Counted from the first letter of the stretch, positions 7,889 through 17,695 are shown. The stretch is DNA of 32,881 nt from CAUZRD01 sp963582255 (GCA_963582255.1 CAUZRD010000003.1:1-32881); one strand, 5' to 3'. Numbers and translations are program-made. The notes: generated by a model not told the origin, from the sequence alone.

Positions 7889-9340
7889 ATGATGATAGAT
7901 CTGCGTCCCATTGCGCTGGTCATCGGCATTCTGCTGGTTACCCTTGGCGCAATGATGTTTATCCCAGCATTGATTGACCTTGCTCTTGGTATTCCAGACT
8001 GGACGGTTTTTACCGCGTCAGCTGTCATAACCCTGTTTGTAGGCGGCGCAATGGCGCTATCCAACTGGGGACGAACATCCAATCTGTCGATCCGTGGGGC
8101 GTTTTTGCTTACAACCCTCGCTTGGATGGTGCTAGCGCTGTTTGCTGCGCTGCCACTCTACTTTTCCGATGTCAATTTGAGCTTCGTCGATGCCTTTTTC
8201 GAATCGATGTCAGGGATCACCACCACCGGCGCTACGGTCATTATCGGACTGGATGTGATGTCGCGCGGATTTTTAGTGTGGCGAGCCTTGCTTCAATGGC
8301 TGGGCGGGATTGGCATCATCGTGATGGCGGTCTCCGTACTTCCAATGCTGCAAGTTGGAGGTATGCAGCTTTTTCGGATGGAATCTTCCGATACTTCAGA
8401 AAAAATTCTTCCCAGAGCCACCAAAATTGCCGGTTCAGTCACCGGTCTTTATTTGCTTTTGACAACGATTTGCGCGATTGCCTACAAAATTGCGGGGATG
8501 ACAACATTCGATGCATTCGTACATGCCATGACAACAATCTCGACTGGTGGTTATTCAAGTCACGATGGATCATTCGCTTTTTTCAATACGCCATCAATCG
8601 AAATTGTGGCGATCATCTTCATGGTGGCAGGCAGTCTGCCGTTCATTCTTTTTTTGCAATTAATAGCGGGGCAAGCATCGCCGCTTTTTCGTGATTCTCA
8701 AGTGCGTTGGTTCTTCACAGCGGTGACTGTGCTGATTGGCTCGGCATTCTTATACAAATGGGGCACTCTGGGCACACCGATTGGCGATGCATTCAGGGAA
8801 AGCGCATTTAACGTCGTCTCAATCATGACAGGGACCGGCTATGTTAGTTCAGACTACAGTACCTGGGGACCATTCGCGGTAACCTTCTTCTTTTTCATCA
8901 TGTTTATCGGCGGGTGCGCCGGATCAACTTCATGCGGCATCAAGGTGTTCCGGTTCCAGGTTCTGTTCCAGCATATGCAGGTTCAGCTATCACGTGTCAG
9001 CTACCCACACGGAGTATTTACGCCGCGCTATAATGGCCGCCCAATTCCAGGGCAGGCATCTCGTTCGGTAATGTCTTTCTTTTTACTGTTTTTTTTGTGT
9101 TTCGCCGCACTGGCTCTTGCTCTTGGGATAATCGGACTTGATAGCACAACCGCCCTATCAGCCGCAGCAAGTGCACTCGCGAATGTGGGGCCTGGACTTG
9201 GTGAGATCGTTGGCCCGACCGGCAGCTATGCACCTCTTCCCGATGCCGCAAAATGGATCTTGTGCTTAGGGATGCTGCTCGGCCGACTCGAGCTTTTTAC
9301 AGTACTTGTTCTGTTCACTCCAGCATTCTGGAGAATTTGA
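7889..9340 (+). CDS. trkH: TrkH family potassium uptake protein
   Basis: 483 residues with about ten hydrophobic segments in an inner-membrane K+ channel-like fold of four M1-P-M2 repeats. Selectivity-filter glycines are visible in four pore loops: SGITTTGATV, TTISTGGYSSHDG, SIMTGTGYVSSDY and ALANVGPGLGE. The motif FIGGCAGSTSCGIKVFR between repeats is typical of TrkH/KtrB. TrkH works with the NAD-binding regulator TrkA, which is not in this window. The gene starts 18 bp after apaG without a clear Shine-Dalgarno site, so translational coupling to apaG is likely. Confidence 0.94.
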   Translation: MMIDLRPIALVIGILLVTLGAMMFIPALIDLALGIPDWTVFTASAVITLFVGGAMALSNWGRTSNLSIRGAFLLTTLAWMVLALFAALPLYFSDVNLSFVDAFFESMSGITTTGATVIIGLDVMSRGFLVWRALLQWLGGIGIIVMAVSVLPMLQVGGMQLFRMESSDTSEKILPRATKIAGSVTGLYLLLTTICAIAYKIAGMTTFDAFVHAMTTISTGGYSSHDGSFAFFNTPSIEIVAIIFMVAGSLPFILFLQLIAGQASPLFRDSQVRWFFTAVTVLIGSAFLYKWGTLGTPIGDAFRESAFNVVSIMTGTGYVSSDYSTWGPFAVTFFFFIMFIGGCAGSTSCGIKVFRFQVLFQHMQVQLSRVSYPHGVFTPRYNGRPIPGQASRSVMSFFLLFFLCFAALALALGIIGLDSTTALSAAASALANVGPGLGEIVGPTGSYAPLPDAAKWILCLGMLLGRLELFTVLVLFTPAFWRI

Positions 9341-9388
9341 CCTAATATGTCACCTATTCGATCAGACCCTATAGCGGTACAGTAAGGC

Positions 9389-10552
9389 ATGGCCGCACTC
9401 ACAACAACGACCAAGGCAATCTTAGAGCGCCTAATAAGATTTGATACCACCAGCAACAAGTCAAATCTAAATTTAGTTGAATACATCCGTTCCTATCTGC
9501 AGGATTTTGGGATTGGTGCAACTTTGATCCCAGACGGGACTGGCACGAAAGCTGCTCTCTACACAACGATCGGCCCGAGTGTAGAAGGGGGTGTGGTGCT
9601 ATCAGCTCATACTGATGTAGTTCCAACCGCTGGGCAAGAATGGACCAATGATCCATTTCAAATGACTTTACGCGATGCGAAACTCTACGGTCGCGGCAGC
9701 ACCGATATGAAGGGTTTTATTGCATGCGTTTTAGCCCATGTTCCGCAGTTTGTAGCCTCACCACTCAAGCGCCCAATTCATATAGCTCTGTCCTATGACG
9801 AAGAGGTCGGATGTCTCGGTGTGCGCCCACTGAGCAAGCAAATGGCCTCCAGGGTTCCAACACCCATGGCCGTGATTGTTGGCGAACCAACCAACATGGC
9901 TCCGGTGAACGCACATAAGAGTGCATATCTGATCGAGACAATTATCAGTGGCGTTGAAGCTCACTCCAGTGTGCCCGCATGGGGGGTAAACGCGATTGTC
10001 CATGGCGCTAGTATTATTAAGAAGATAGAAAAACTTGGCGAACGACTTGCCGCATTACCAGTGATCGACGATAGATTCTTTCCACCTCACCCAACCGTCA
10101 GTATTGGGGAAATAAGCGGAGGAACAGCGCACAATATTGTCCCTAACACCTGCCGTATTGTGTGGGGAATTCGAGGAATGCCGGAAACTGACGTACCAGA
10201 GCTAATCGATGGGATCCGTAAATTTACCGAAAATCACGTGCTGGTAAAAATGCATAAGGAAAATGCTGCCTGCACTATTGAGACTAAAATCGCCGCATCC
10301 ATCTTGCCGTTAGCGGCAAAACCCGCTGCAGGCGCGGAGTCCTTGATCAGTGTTCTAACCGGGGATAACCGGATGAATGCGGTGTCTTATGGCACAGACG
10401 CAGGGTTTTTTGATGCTGTTGGTTGGCCAAGCATTGTCTGTGGACCAGGCGATATCGCGCAGGCACACAAACCCGATGAGTTTATCGCTATTGAAGAGCT
10501 TAGTAGATGTAGCGCTATGCTTTCACGATTAATGGAAAAACTAAGCCAATAG
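9389..10552 (+). CDS. argE: Acetylornithine deacetylase (M20 family)
   Basis: 387 residues, a typical ArgE length. The dinuclear zinc site is seen in SAHTDVVP (H74, D76), the bridging D106 in GRGSTDMKGF and the catalytic E138-E139 in SYDEEVG. The downstream ligand is in VGEPTNM, and the last ligand is a His in the C-terminal AQAHKPDEF. The dimerisation domain begins near VEAHSSVPAWGVNAI. The enzyme hydrolyses N2-acetylornithine to ornithine and acetate in arginine biosynthesis. The argD-argF operon lies just downstream on the opposite strand, supporting ArgE over succinyl-diaminopimelate desuccinylase. It follows trkH by 48 bp. Confidence 0.9.
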   Translation: MAALTTTTKAILERLIRFDTTSNKSNLNLVEYIRSYLQDFGIGATLIPDGTGTKAALYTTIGPSVEGGVVLSAHTDVVPTAGQEWTNDPFQMTLRDAKLYGRGSTDMKGFIACVLAHVPQFVASPLKRPIHIALSYDEEVGCLGVRPLSKQMASRVPTPMAVIVGEPTNMAPVNAHKSAYLIETIISGVEAHSSVPAWGVNAIVHGASIIKKIEKLGERLAALPVIDDRFFPPHPTVSIGEISGGTAHNIVPNTCRIVWGIRGMPETDVPELIDGIRKFTENHVLVKMHKENAACTIETKIAASILPLAAKPAAGAESLISVLTGDNRMNAVSYGTDAGFFDAVGWPSIVCGPGDIAQAHKPDEFIAIEELSRCSAMLSRLMEKLSQ

Positions 10553-10793
10553 CCAAATCCAGTCACCAACGCTTAAAACTAGCCGGGGCCGACACAATAC
10601 CGATCCCATACCAGCAACCCTGATCACCCGTAAGTTACATATCTAGGTTGGAATATGTGCGTGTGAAAATTGGAATGGACTATTCGGCCTTTAGAAGATT
10701 TCCGGCTATTAGAACCAGTTAACCAAGCACGGCTAACGCGAATGAAGCAGGCCAAATGTTTCTATGATAGCAAGTATCATCAATGCGTAATTA

Positions 10794-11723
10794 TCAGTCG
10801 ATATATTTCAAGAATTTCTCAGGATCGAATTCATAAACAGTGCTGCAGAACTCGCACGTGACTATAATTTTATTATTTTTTATCATCTCGGTAATTTCCT
10901 CAGGAGAGAACCCTCGCAGTAACACGCTCACCCGCTCATGTGAGCAATGACAGCAATCGCGAAGCAAAGTAGGCGGAGATACTCGCACTCCATCTTCATG
11001 AAACAACCTGTAGAGGAGATCCTCGGGAGAGAGCATTGGATCCAGCAATTCATCAGAACTGACCGTATTCACCAAGTGGCGCGCACGATCCCAGTCTTCT
11101 TCATCGAGGGAGGTGTCGACGATGCCCTCCGATGGCAATTTCTGGATCAGAACACCACCCGCCCGCCAACTTGGTGACAACCCATCGAAAGGAGGGCTAG
11201 CAATCTCGCCAGCACCCAGATGTAACCGTGTCGGAATTTGCTCTGATTGATTAAAGTAGGTATGGGCTGCATCCGCAATATCTTGCCCCTCAAGAGACAC
11301 GATACCCTGATACCTTTCCATTTCTGACCCCTGATCGATAGTCATGCCAAGTGTGCCTTTCCCAAGCAACTGCACTCCACTGGCGTGACTATCTTCGGGT
11401 AGGCGCGCGGTATCAAAATGGGCATAAGCGCGCATCATCCCGGAGGTCTCATATTCGACAACCAAAAGATCAACTGGCCCGTCGGAGTTAGCTTGTAAGA
11501 TAAACCTTCCATCGAACTTCAGCCCTACGCCGAGCAGAGCAGTCAATGCCACCGCCTCACCTAGAAGCCGGTTAACGGGGGATGGATAATTATGACGGGC
11601 AATCACATCGGTGATCATCGATCCCAACCGCACTATCCGACCACTAACTCCACCACCAACAATCGAAAACGGAATCACTAAGTCATCAAAAGCTGTAACT
11701 ACGTCAAGGTAAGGCCGGATCAC
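10794..11723 (-). CDS. hslO: Hsp33 redox-regulated chaperone
   Basis: 309 residues using GTG 11723, which starts 4 nt after the argF stop. The frame is open upstream to a TTG at 11798, but that would overlap argF by 71 bp and add residues unlike Hsp33. The N-terminal body contains DDLVIPFSI, GRIVRLGS and LLGEAVALTALLG. The C-terminal zinc switch is CCHCSHERV and, about 30 residues later, CEFCSTVYEF, giving the CxC...CxxC pattern. Hsp33 is a cytosolic holdase activated when oxidative stress releases zinc and forms disulfides. It is the last gene of argD-argF-hslO, an arrangement often seen in alphaproteobacteria. Confidence 0.94.
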   Translation of the reverse strand: MIRPYLDVVTAFDDLVIPFSIVGGGVSGRIVRLGSMITDVIARHNYPSPVNRLLGEAVALTALLGVGLKFDGRFILQANSDGPVDLLVVEYETSGMMRAYAHFDTARLPEDSHASGVQLLGKGTLGMTIDQGSEMERYQGIVSLEGQDIADAAHTYFNQSEQIPTRLHLGAGEIASPPFDGLSPSWRAGGVLIQKLPSEGIVDTSLDEEDWDRARHLVNTVSSDELLDPMLSPEDLLYRLFHEDGVRVSPPTLLRDCCHCSHERVSVLLRGFSPEEITEMIKNNKIIVTCEFCSTVYEFDPEKFLKYID

Positions 11724-11727
11724 TTTC

Positions 11728-12660
11728 CTAACCCGCGGCTCCAAGGCACCAGGCAAGTATTCCCTTATGGGCGTGCAACCGGTTTTCTGCCTCGTCAAAG
11801 ACTACAGATTGGGGGCCATCCATGACCTCGTCGGTCACTTCCTCACCACGATGGGCGGGTAGGCAATGCATAAAAAGGGCATCCGGGCGTGCGTGGCGCA
11901 TCAGTTCACTATTAACTTGATAACGGTGAAGCAGATTGTGGCGTCGCTCCACGTCATCATCACTCATTGAAACCCAAGCATCGGTTACCACGCAATCGGC
12001 ACCATCGACCGCTTCACTCGGATTGCGATAAATGCTGATATCTGCACCGTTCTTTCGCGCCCAATCGATGAGCTCGTCTGGTGGATTAAGAGTTTCTGGG
12101 CAAGCTAAGCGCAGCTCAAACTGGAATTTTACGGCAGCGTGTATCCAGCTCTTGGCAACATTATTGCCATCACCCGACCAGGAAATGCGTTTTCCGGCAA
12201 TCGAGCCACGGTGTTCTTCAAACGTCATCAGATCAGCCATGAGCTGGCAGGGATGAGACCGATTAGTGAGCCCATTGATCACCGGAACCGTCGCGTGCTC
12301 GGCCAGTTCTAGCATATCCTCATGACGTCGGGCGCGAATGACGATCACGTCCACATAGCGCGACAGAACCTTGGCGGTATCTCTGATCTCCTCACCTCGA
12401 CCTATTTGCATATCAGCTCGGGAAAGAAAAAAACTATCTCCGCCCAATTCACGCATCCCAACCTCAAAGGAAATTCTTGTGCGTGTTGAAGGCTGTTCAA
12501 AGATCATAGCGAGCATCTTACCGGCCAGAGGATTTGGCGTGTTGGTCTGACCCGCATTCTCTTTCTCCGCCCGGCGAGATATCTTGCGGGCACGCGCATC
12601 CTTGATGATTTTATGCAGCAGCACAGCATCTAATTCGCTCAAATCAAGAAAATTACGCAT
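11728..12660 (-). CDS. argF: Ornithine carbamoyltransferase
   Basis: 310 residues from ATG 12660 (MRNFLDLSEL), matching the usual N-terminus. An in-frame ATG at 12699 would overlap the end of argD and is less likely. Carbamoyl-phosphate binding is shown by QPSTRTRISFEVG and HPCQLMADL. Ornithine binding is shown by DAWVSMSDD and the catalytic Cys loop HCLPAHRGEEV. The enzyme makes citrulline from ornithine and carbamoyl phosphate. It lies 25 bp downstream of argD and just before hslO, so the three genes are very likely one operon. Confidence 0.96.
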   Translation of the reverse strand: MRNFLDLSELDAVLLHKIIKDARARKISRRAEKENAGQTNTPNPLAGKMLAMIFEQPSTRTRISFEVGMRELGGDSFFLSRADMQIGRGEEIRDTAKVLSRYVDVIVIRARRHEDMLELAEHATVPVINGLTNRSHPCQLMADLMTFEEHRGSIAGKRISWSGDGNNVAKSWIHAAVKFQFELRLACPETLNPPDELIDWARKNGADISIYRNPSEAVDGADCVVTDAWVSMSDDDVERRHNLLHRYQVNSELMRHARPDALFMHCLPAHRGEEVTDEVMDGPQSVVFDEAENRLHAHKGILAWCLGAAG

Positions 12661-12685
12661 ACCTTCGTTAGGCACCCTTCCCGCC

Positions 12686-13867
12686 TTACGCTTTTGCATC
12701 TAGAGCTACACAAGCGCGGATGATGCGCTCGATAGCATCATTGATCACCGCCTCGGCAATATTGAGCGGTGGCAAAAAACGCACAACATTTTCGCCAGCA
12801 GCGACGGCAAGAAGATTCTCATCGGCCAACGCATCAACCAAGTCACCATTAGCAGCCCTGCATTTTAACCCAATCATCAAGCCTGTGCCACGCAGTTCTT
12901 CCAGTACGCCTGGATGCTTGTCCACGAGAAGAGCAAGTTTTTGGCGGAAGATTGCTGCCATGTCACGCGAGTGTTTCAAAAATCCGTCATCAAGGACCAC
13001 ATCGAGAACCGCATTTGCAGCAGCCATGGCAAGGGGATTGCCTCCAAAAGTTGAGCCATGCGTGCCCGCCGTCATGCCTTTGGCCGCCTCACCGGTTGCC
13101 AAACAGGCGCCAATCGGGAACCCGCCACCAAGAGCCTTGGCGATGGCCATGATATCTGGTTCAATATTAGCCCATTCATGGGCAAATAATTTGCCGGTAC
13201 GGCCCATTCCAGTCTGGACCTCATCTACAACAAGAAGAAGACCTCGTTCACGGGTGAGTTCTCTCAACTCGCACAAAAACTTATTTCCAGCCGCACGGAC
13301 GCCGCCTTCTCCCTGAACCACTTCAATCAATATGCCTGCAGTTTGTGGACTGATTGCCTGTTTGACGGCATCCAAATCGCCAAGCCTAACTTGATCAAAG
13401 CCATCAACAGGAGGGCCAAAGCCATCAAGATGTTTTTCATTCCCTCCAGCAGCGATAGTACACATTGTCCGACCATGGAAAGCACCTTCAAAGGTAATGA
13501 GGCGATACCTCTCTGATGCGCCAGATACATGGTGGTAACGTCTTGCCATCTTAATGGCACATTCGACCGCCTCAGCGCCGGAATTGGAAAAAAACATGGT
13601 GTCGGCGAACGTCGCCTGACGCAGTCTTTCGGCCAACCGCTGCTGACCTGGGATTTCATACAGGTTGGAGACATGCAACAGCTTGGCCGCCTGACCGGTT
13701 ATAGCTTCAACCAAATGGGGGTGGCTATGCCCGAGAACGCTTACGGCAATCCCCCCGGCAAAATCGAGATGCACGTTACCGTTTTCATCGGTTAGATATG
13801 CCCCTTGTCCGCTTACGAATGCGACCGGTTTACGAGCATAGGTTGGTAGAATGGAGTCAATCACCAC
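12686..13867 (-). CDS. argD: Acetylornithine aminotransferase
   Basis: 393 residues, a class-III PLP aminotransferase of typical ArgD length. It starts at GTG 13867 with AAAGAG upstream; nearby ATGs are out of frame. Landmarks are HLDFAGGIAVSVLGHSHP (33-50), FFSNSGAEAVECAIKMAR (92-109), the PLP Asp in VVDEVQTGMGRTG and the Schiff-base K244 in IAKALGGGFPIGA. HGSTFGGNPLA follows. It catalyses the fourth step of arginine synthesis, converting N-acetylglutamate semialdehyde to acetylornithine, and may also act in lysine synthesis. It is the first gene of the argD-argF-hslO operon; its upstream region holds a short tandem repeat that could be regulatory. Confidence 0.95.
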   Translation of the reverse strand: MVIDSILPTYARKPVAFVSGQGAYLTDENGNVHLDFAGGIAVSVLGHSHPHLVEAITGQAAKLLHVSNLYEIPGQQRLAERLRQATFADTMFFSNSGAEAVECAIKMARRYHHVSGASERYRLITFEGAFHGRTMCTIAAGGNEKHLDGFGPPVDGFDQVRLGDLDAVKQAISPQTAGILIEVVQGEGGVRAAGNKFLCELRELTRERGLLLVVDEVQTGMGRTGKLFAHEWANIEPDIMAIAKALGGGFPIGACLATGEAAKGMTAGTHGSTFGGNPLAMAAANAVLDVVLDDGFLKHSRDMAAIFRQKLALLVDKHPGVLEELRGTGLMIGLKCRAANGDLVDALADENLLAVAAGENVVRFLPPLNIAEAVINDAIERIIRACVALDAKA

Positions 13868-14342
13868 ATCATCTCTTTAAATTAGGAGGCACTCTATCTA
13901 GCCTTGAAGCCAAAACCGCTCCCGGGTCACACCGGGCGGCGGGGCCATCCATTGTAAGGGGTCTCGCATTGTAAGGGGCCTAGTCCTCAAGTCAACGTAA
14001 TGTGACATGCAGGTGAGCAGCTGTTCTAGTATCCAGATTCAGTACTAATCTATATTTAGAAGAGTAGCCCAAACGCACCGCCCACGTATCAGAATATTTA
14101 ATGTCCAATACAGAGAATGCCCTAACGCGCCCAGATAGCGACCCACACACAACATCGGACTCTACTAGCAATGATGGTTGGGGAAAACCTGTCAGGTGAA
14201 TTGCGGATAAGCACGCGTATGTTGTATCAATGAAAGAGCTCTATACTATATATGGTTATGATAATTAGTCACGATCGATCGCCAAGCGTAATGGCACGTG
14301 AGTGGGGGCTTACTATCAATTCATAGTGGCGGAGGGTTAAAT
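13868..14342. other. Intergenic region between divergent argD and gcrA
   Basis: 475 bp without a convincing gene. It must contain the promoters of argD (minus strand) and gcrA (plus strand). It holds a GC-rich block near 13918-13945, a 17-bp tandem repeat at 13950-13983 and an AT-rich stretch at 14240-14270 that includes GATAAT as a possible -10 for gcrA. No terminator or RNA gene was recognised. Confidence 0.6.
13950..13983. repeat. Two 17-bp direct repeats upstream of argD
   Basis: Two adjacent copies, 13950-13966 and 13967-13983, share CATTGTAAGGGG and agree at 15 of 17 positions. They lie about 85-115 bp upstream of the argD start. They may be a regulator site or a small slippage duplication; the sequence does not decide. 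Confidence 0.75.
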
Positions 14343-14855
14343 ATGTCGTGGACAGACGAAAGGGTGGAGCTACTAAAGAAGCTCTGGACAGACGGCCTTA
14401 GTGCCAGTCAGATCGCTTCTAGAATGGGTGGGCTTACACGTAACGCTGTGATCGGAAAAGTGCACCGCCTCGGTCTTTCCGGCCGCACGCGTCCGGCGCG
14501 TCCGCGAGCACCAAAACCGCGCCATTCCGTGTCTTCAAGAACACATCGACATCCAACAGCCGGGAATCTAGCTTTACGGCAGGATAAGATCCTAGATGAC
14601 GAAGTCGGGATTGAGCCGGAACCCCAACCAACACCGATAAACCCAATAGAGATTGCGCCCGGCGAATATGTCACCATCCTGACATTGACAGAAACGCGGT
14701 GCAAATGGCCAATCGGCGATCCGACAGAATCTGATTTTCATTTCTGCGGACATGAATCTGGGCCTGAATCTCCCTATTGCAAAGAACATGCGCGGGCAGC
14801 CTACCAGCCTGCGCAGGATCGCCGCAAACGCAAGCAAGCAGTCGGCATAGGATAA
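14343..14855 (+). CDS. gcrA: GcrA cell-cycle transcriptional regulator
   Basis: 170 residues from ATG 14343, with GGAGG 7-11 nt upstream. The N-terminus MSWTDERVELLKKLW and the helix-turn-helix SASQIASRMGG-LTRNAVIGKVHRLGLSGR are the GcrA signature. A basic Pro/Arg linker follows. The C-terminal domain holds TRCKWPIGDP, FHFCG and SPYCKEH, whose cysteines and histidines are conserved in the family. GcrA is an alphaproteobacterial sigma-70 cofactor that acts with CcrM methylation at GANTC to control cell-cycle genes. It is a single gene divergent from argD and supports the taxonomic call. Confidence 0.95.
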   Translation: MSWTDERVELLKKLWTDGLSASQIASRMGGLTRNAVIGKVHRLGLSGRTRPARPRAPKPRHSVSSRTHRHPTAGNLALRQDKILDDEVGIEPEPQPTPINPIEIAPGEYVTILTLTETRCKWPIGDPTESDFHFCGHESGPESPYCKEHARAAYQPAQDRRKRKQAVGIG

Positions 14856-14940
14856 CATTCGGGCTGAGCGTTATCACATACCGCCCCATCGATTCTGCGA
14901 GAATATTTGCACTTATCGGATAGGAGGCTATCTTACCAAA

Positions 14941-15636
14941 GTGATTGATTCAGAAATACTAAAAAATAGTTTTTTGTTCGAGGATCTTGCTCCAGATCTC
15001 ATAATTCACCTAGCCCAAGTGGTTAGGCATGTCACACTCGACAAAGACCAGGTTCTTTTTTTTGAGGGGGATACAAGCAACGGCTTCTATGCCATCTTAG
15101 AGGGAGCGGTGCGCGTTTCGGTGGTTTCGGACGAAGGTGATGAGCGGATCATTGCAATATTATGCGATGGAGAGATCGTTGGTGAACTTGGATTTATAGA
15201 TGGCAGTGTACGTTCGGCAAGAGTAACCGGCGCTCGGTCGTCTCGTCTTGTTTTTGTACCGCAGGCCGGATTTCAGCGTGTCGCAGATAACAATCCAGCA
15301 ATCTACCGGCACATGCTGCGTGTGGTTGGCGATAGACTACGTCAGACCAACGTGGCGCGTAGGGCACAGGATTTTTTGCCTCTCACCGGCCGAGTTGCAC
15401 AAACTATGTTGAGATTGGCGGTCGCATTTGGGCAACCAGTCGGAGAGAGCAGAACCCTCATTCATCACAAAATCACTCACGCAGGAATCGCCTTGATGGT
15501 TGGCGTAGCGCGTGAGAATGTTAGCCGCACAATTTCAAAATGGCAGCGAGATAAACTGATCACCCGAATTAGCGGGTATTACTGTCTCGAAAATGAGCCC
15601 GCCTTACGCGAACTAGCAGGAGAAGATGAAGACTAA
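14941..15636 (+). CDS. Crp/Fnr family transcriptional regulator
   Basis: 231 residues starting at GTG 14941; GGAGG lies about 13 nt upstream, a slightly long spacing. The N-terminal cyclic-nucleotide-binding-like barrel (about 20-125) contains LFFEGDTSNGFYAILEGAVRV and GEIVGELGFIDGS. A long dimerisation helix follows, and the C-terminal winged helix has GIALMVGVARENVSRTISKWQRDKLI, where the RENVSR recognition helix is typical of Crp. There is no N-terminal cysteine cluster, so it is not an Fnr-type oxygen sensor. The effector is unknown. It follows gcrA by 85 bp on the same strand and could be co-transcribed. Confidence 0.93.
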   Translation: MIDSEILKNSFLFEDLAPDLIIHLAQVVRHVTLDKDQVLFFEGDTSNGFYAILEGAVRVSVVSDEGDERIIAILCDGEIVGELGFIDGSVRSARVTGARSSRLVFVPQAGFQRVADNNPAIYRHMLRVVGDRLRQTNVARRAQDFLPLTGRVAQTMLRLAVAFGQPVGESRTLIHHKITHAGIALMVGVARENVSRTISKWQRDKLITRISGYYCLENEPALRELAGEDED

Positions 15637-15771
15637 ACCCACCACTGTAGAATAACACCTATACCCCCAGCTTAATGCTCACAAAAGTCGGTAACCATAC
15701 GTCACAAACAATCAGCTAACTTCTCTCCTCAGCCATTGCCAGCAAAACCGACCCCTCGTATGTATTGTTGA

Positions 15772-17592
15772 ATGGCTTACCCCCTCCTAACCATGAGTAA
15801 CATCCACTTGGCATTCGCCAGCGCACCTCTGTTTGTAGAGGCGAAGCTGGTTGTGCATGAACGCGAACGTCTCTGCATAGTCGGGCGTAACGGCACCGGA
15901 AAATCAACGCTCATGAAGATCGCCGCAGGATTGGTGGAGCCGGATGGAGGCCAACGCTTCATTCAACCCGGAACGACGCTCAGATATCTCTCCCAGGAAC
16001 CAGACTTCTCTGGATTTAGTAGCGTGCAGACCTATGTCGAGGCAGGGCTTGAGCAGGACGATATACATCACCGTGCGGCGTATCTTCTTTCCGAGCTTGG
16101 CCTAACGGGCACCGAAGATCCAGCAACACTGTCGGGCGGCGAGGCGAGGCGCGCCGCACTAGCCCGCGCACTCACACCCGAACCTGATATACTGCTTCTC
16201 GACGAGCCAACCAACCACCTAGATCTTCCAACAATCGAATGGCTGGAGGGTGAGCTCAGCGCAACCAATGCAGCACTTTTACTGATCAGCCACGACCGAC
16301 AGTTTCTTAAGCATCTTTCGGCCGCTGTTCTTTGGATTGACCGCGGCGAAGTTCGCCGACTGGACCGCGGGTTTGCTCATTTTGAAACATGGCGAGATCA
16401 GTTTCTGGAACACGAGGAGACCGAGCGTCACAAGCTCGATCGTAGAATTTCTTCCGAGGAACACTGGCTACGTTATGGCGTAACCGCAAGGCGCAAGCGC
16501 AATCAGGGCCGTTTGCGGCGCCTCCAAGCTCTGAGGACCGAGCGCCGAAACGAGCGCAAGGCTATTGGCAAAATCGACTTAAGCATATCCCTCTCTGGTA
16601 AGTCTGGAAAGAAAGTCATTGAGGCGAAAGGCATTTCAAAATCATTTGGCAACTTGCGCGTAATCAACAACCTCTCAATCCGCGTGTTGCGGGGCGATCG
16701 AATTGGCATTGTTGGTCCGAACGGCTCTGGCAAAACAACCCTTGTTAATCTGATAACAGCTTCAATCACACCCGATGCAGGCGAAGTAATACTCGGCATG
16801 GGTCTTGAGATGGCAACACTCGACCAGGGGCGCGAAAGCCTCGATCCGGATGAGACATTACGCAGCGCCCTGACCGGGGGAGATAGCGACACAATTTCTG
16901 TCAATGGAACCCCTCGCCACATCATCAGCTACATGAAGGATTTCCTATTTGAACCGGACCAGTCTCGGCTTCCATTAAGGCTTCTCTCAGGAGGTGAGCG
17001 TGGGCGGCTAATGCTGGCAAGAGCCTTCGCACAACCTTCAAACCTTCTAGTCCTCGATGAACCTACAAACGACCTTGATCTTGAAACCCTTGATCTCCTC
17101 CAAGAAATGCTCGCGGAATACCCGGGTACAGCTTTAATCGTCAGTCATGATCGAGATTTCCTAGACCGCGTCGTAACCTCAACGCTAGTCGCGGAGGGCG
17201 AGGGCCGCTGGCGTCAGTATCCCGGGGGATATTCCGACTTCCTTATTCAACGAGGCAGTCAAACTGACATCCCTACCCCCAAGGGCAAATCCACCAAGAA
17301 TACCATCAGGGTAGAGACCAAATCCACGGCACCCGTCTTCACTAGGGCTCCAACCAAGTTATCCTATAGGGAGAAGATCGCGCTGGAGACAACCCCGACC
17401 AGAATCTCGGATCTCGAGACGGGCATTGGAAAACTCGAAGTGCGTCTAGCCATGCCAGACTTCTACGAGCTTGATCCGAAAGGTTTTGCGCTGGCTGCTA
17501 GCGCTCTTGACGCTGCGCGCGCAGCGCTCACAGCCGCCGAAGATGAGTGGTTAGCTCTGGAGTTGAAACAAGAAAAGATCGATAAAAGATAA
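15772..17592 (+). CDS. uup: ABC-F family ATPase, Uup-like
   Basis: 606 residues with two ATP-binding cassettes and no membrane segments. The first cassette has Walker A GRNGTGKST (about 39-47), signature LSGGEARR and Walker B ILLLDEPTNHLDL. The second has GPNGSGKTT, LSGGERGRLMLARAF and LVLDEPTNDLDLETL. A basic linker rich in Arg/Lys joins them. The C-terminal extension (about 500-606) is charged and coiled-coil-like, as in Uup. ABC-F proteins act on ribosomes or branched DNA rather than in transport; Uup affects transposon excision and replication intermediates. A second in-frame ATG lies at 15793. Neither start has a clear Shine-Dalgarno site. Confidence 0.92.
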   Translation: MAYPLLTMSNIHLAFASAPLFVEAKLVVHERERLCIVGRNGTGKSTLMKIAAGLVEPDGGQRFIQPGTTLRYLSQEPDFSGFSSVQTYVEAGLEQDDIHHRAAYLLSELGLTGTEDPATLSGGEARRAALARALTPEPDILLLDEPTNHLDLPTIEWLEGELSATNAALLLISHDRQFLKHLSAAVLWIDRGEVRRLDRGFAHFETWRDQFLEHEETERHKLDRRISSEEHWLRYGVTARRKRNQGRLRRLQALRTERRNERKAIGKIDLSISLSGKSGKKVIEAKGISKSFGNLRVINNLSIRVLRGDRIGIVGPNGSGKTTLVNLITASITPDAGEVILGMGLEMATLDQGRESLDPDETLRSALTGGDSDTISVNGTPRHIISYMKDFLFEPDQSRLPLRLLSGGERGRLMLARAFAQPSNLLVLDEPTNDLDLETLDLLQEMLAEYPGTALIVSHDRDFLDRVVTSTLVAEGEGRWRQYPGGYSDFLIQRGSQTDIPTPKGKSTKNTIRVETKSTAPVFTRAPTKLSYREKIALETTPTRISDLETGIGKLEVRLAMPDFYELDPKGFALAASALDAARAALTAAEDEWLALELKQEKIDKR

Positions 17593-17695
17593 CTCAGTGC
17601 CATCACTTTATTTTCAAAAGATTGCAGACAGTTTCCAACCACAAACAGATAATGTTGGTATTTGCCTGCAACGCACTGGCGGAGATACCGTGCCA

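Noticed and set aside
11724..11798. Longer hslO start at TTG 11798
   Set aside because: It would overlap argF by 71 bp and add residues not expected in Hsp33; GTG 11723 follows the argF stop directly.
12720..13316. Long open frame antisense to argD (198 codons)
   Set aside because: It lies entirely within argD on the other strand, has a low-complexity Ser/Pro/Arg composition and shows no domain; argD itself is unambiguous.
14036..14951. Four GANTC sites around gcrA and the Crp/Fnr gene, suggesting CcrM/GcrA control
   Set aside because: About one GANTC is expected per 256 bp, so four in roughly 0.9 kb is no enrichment.
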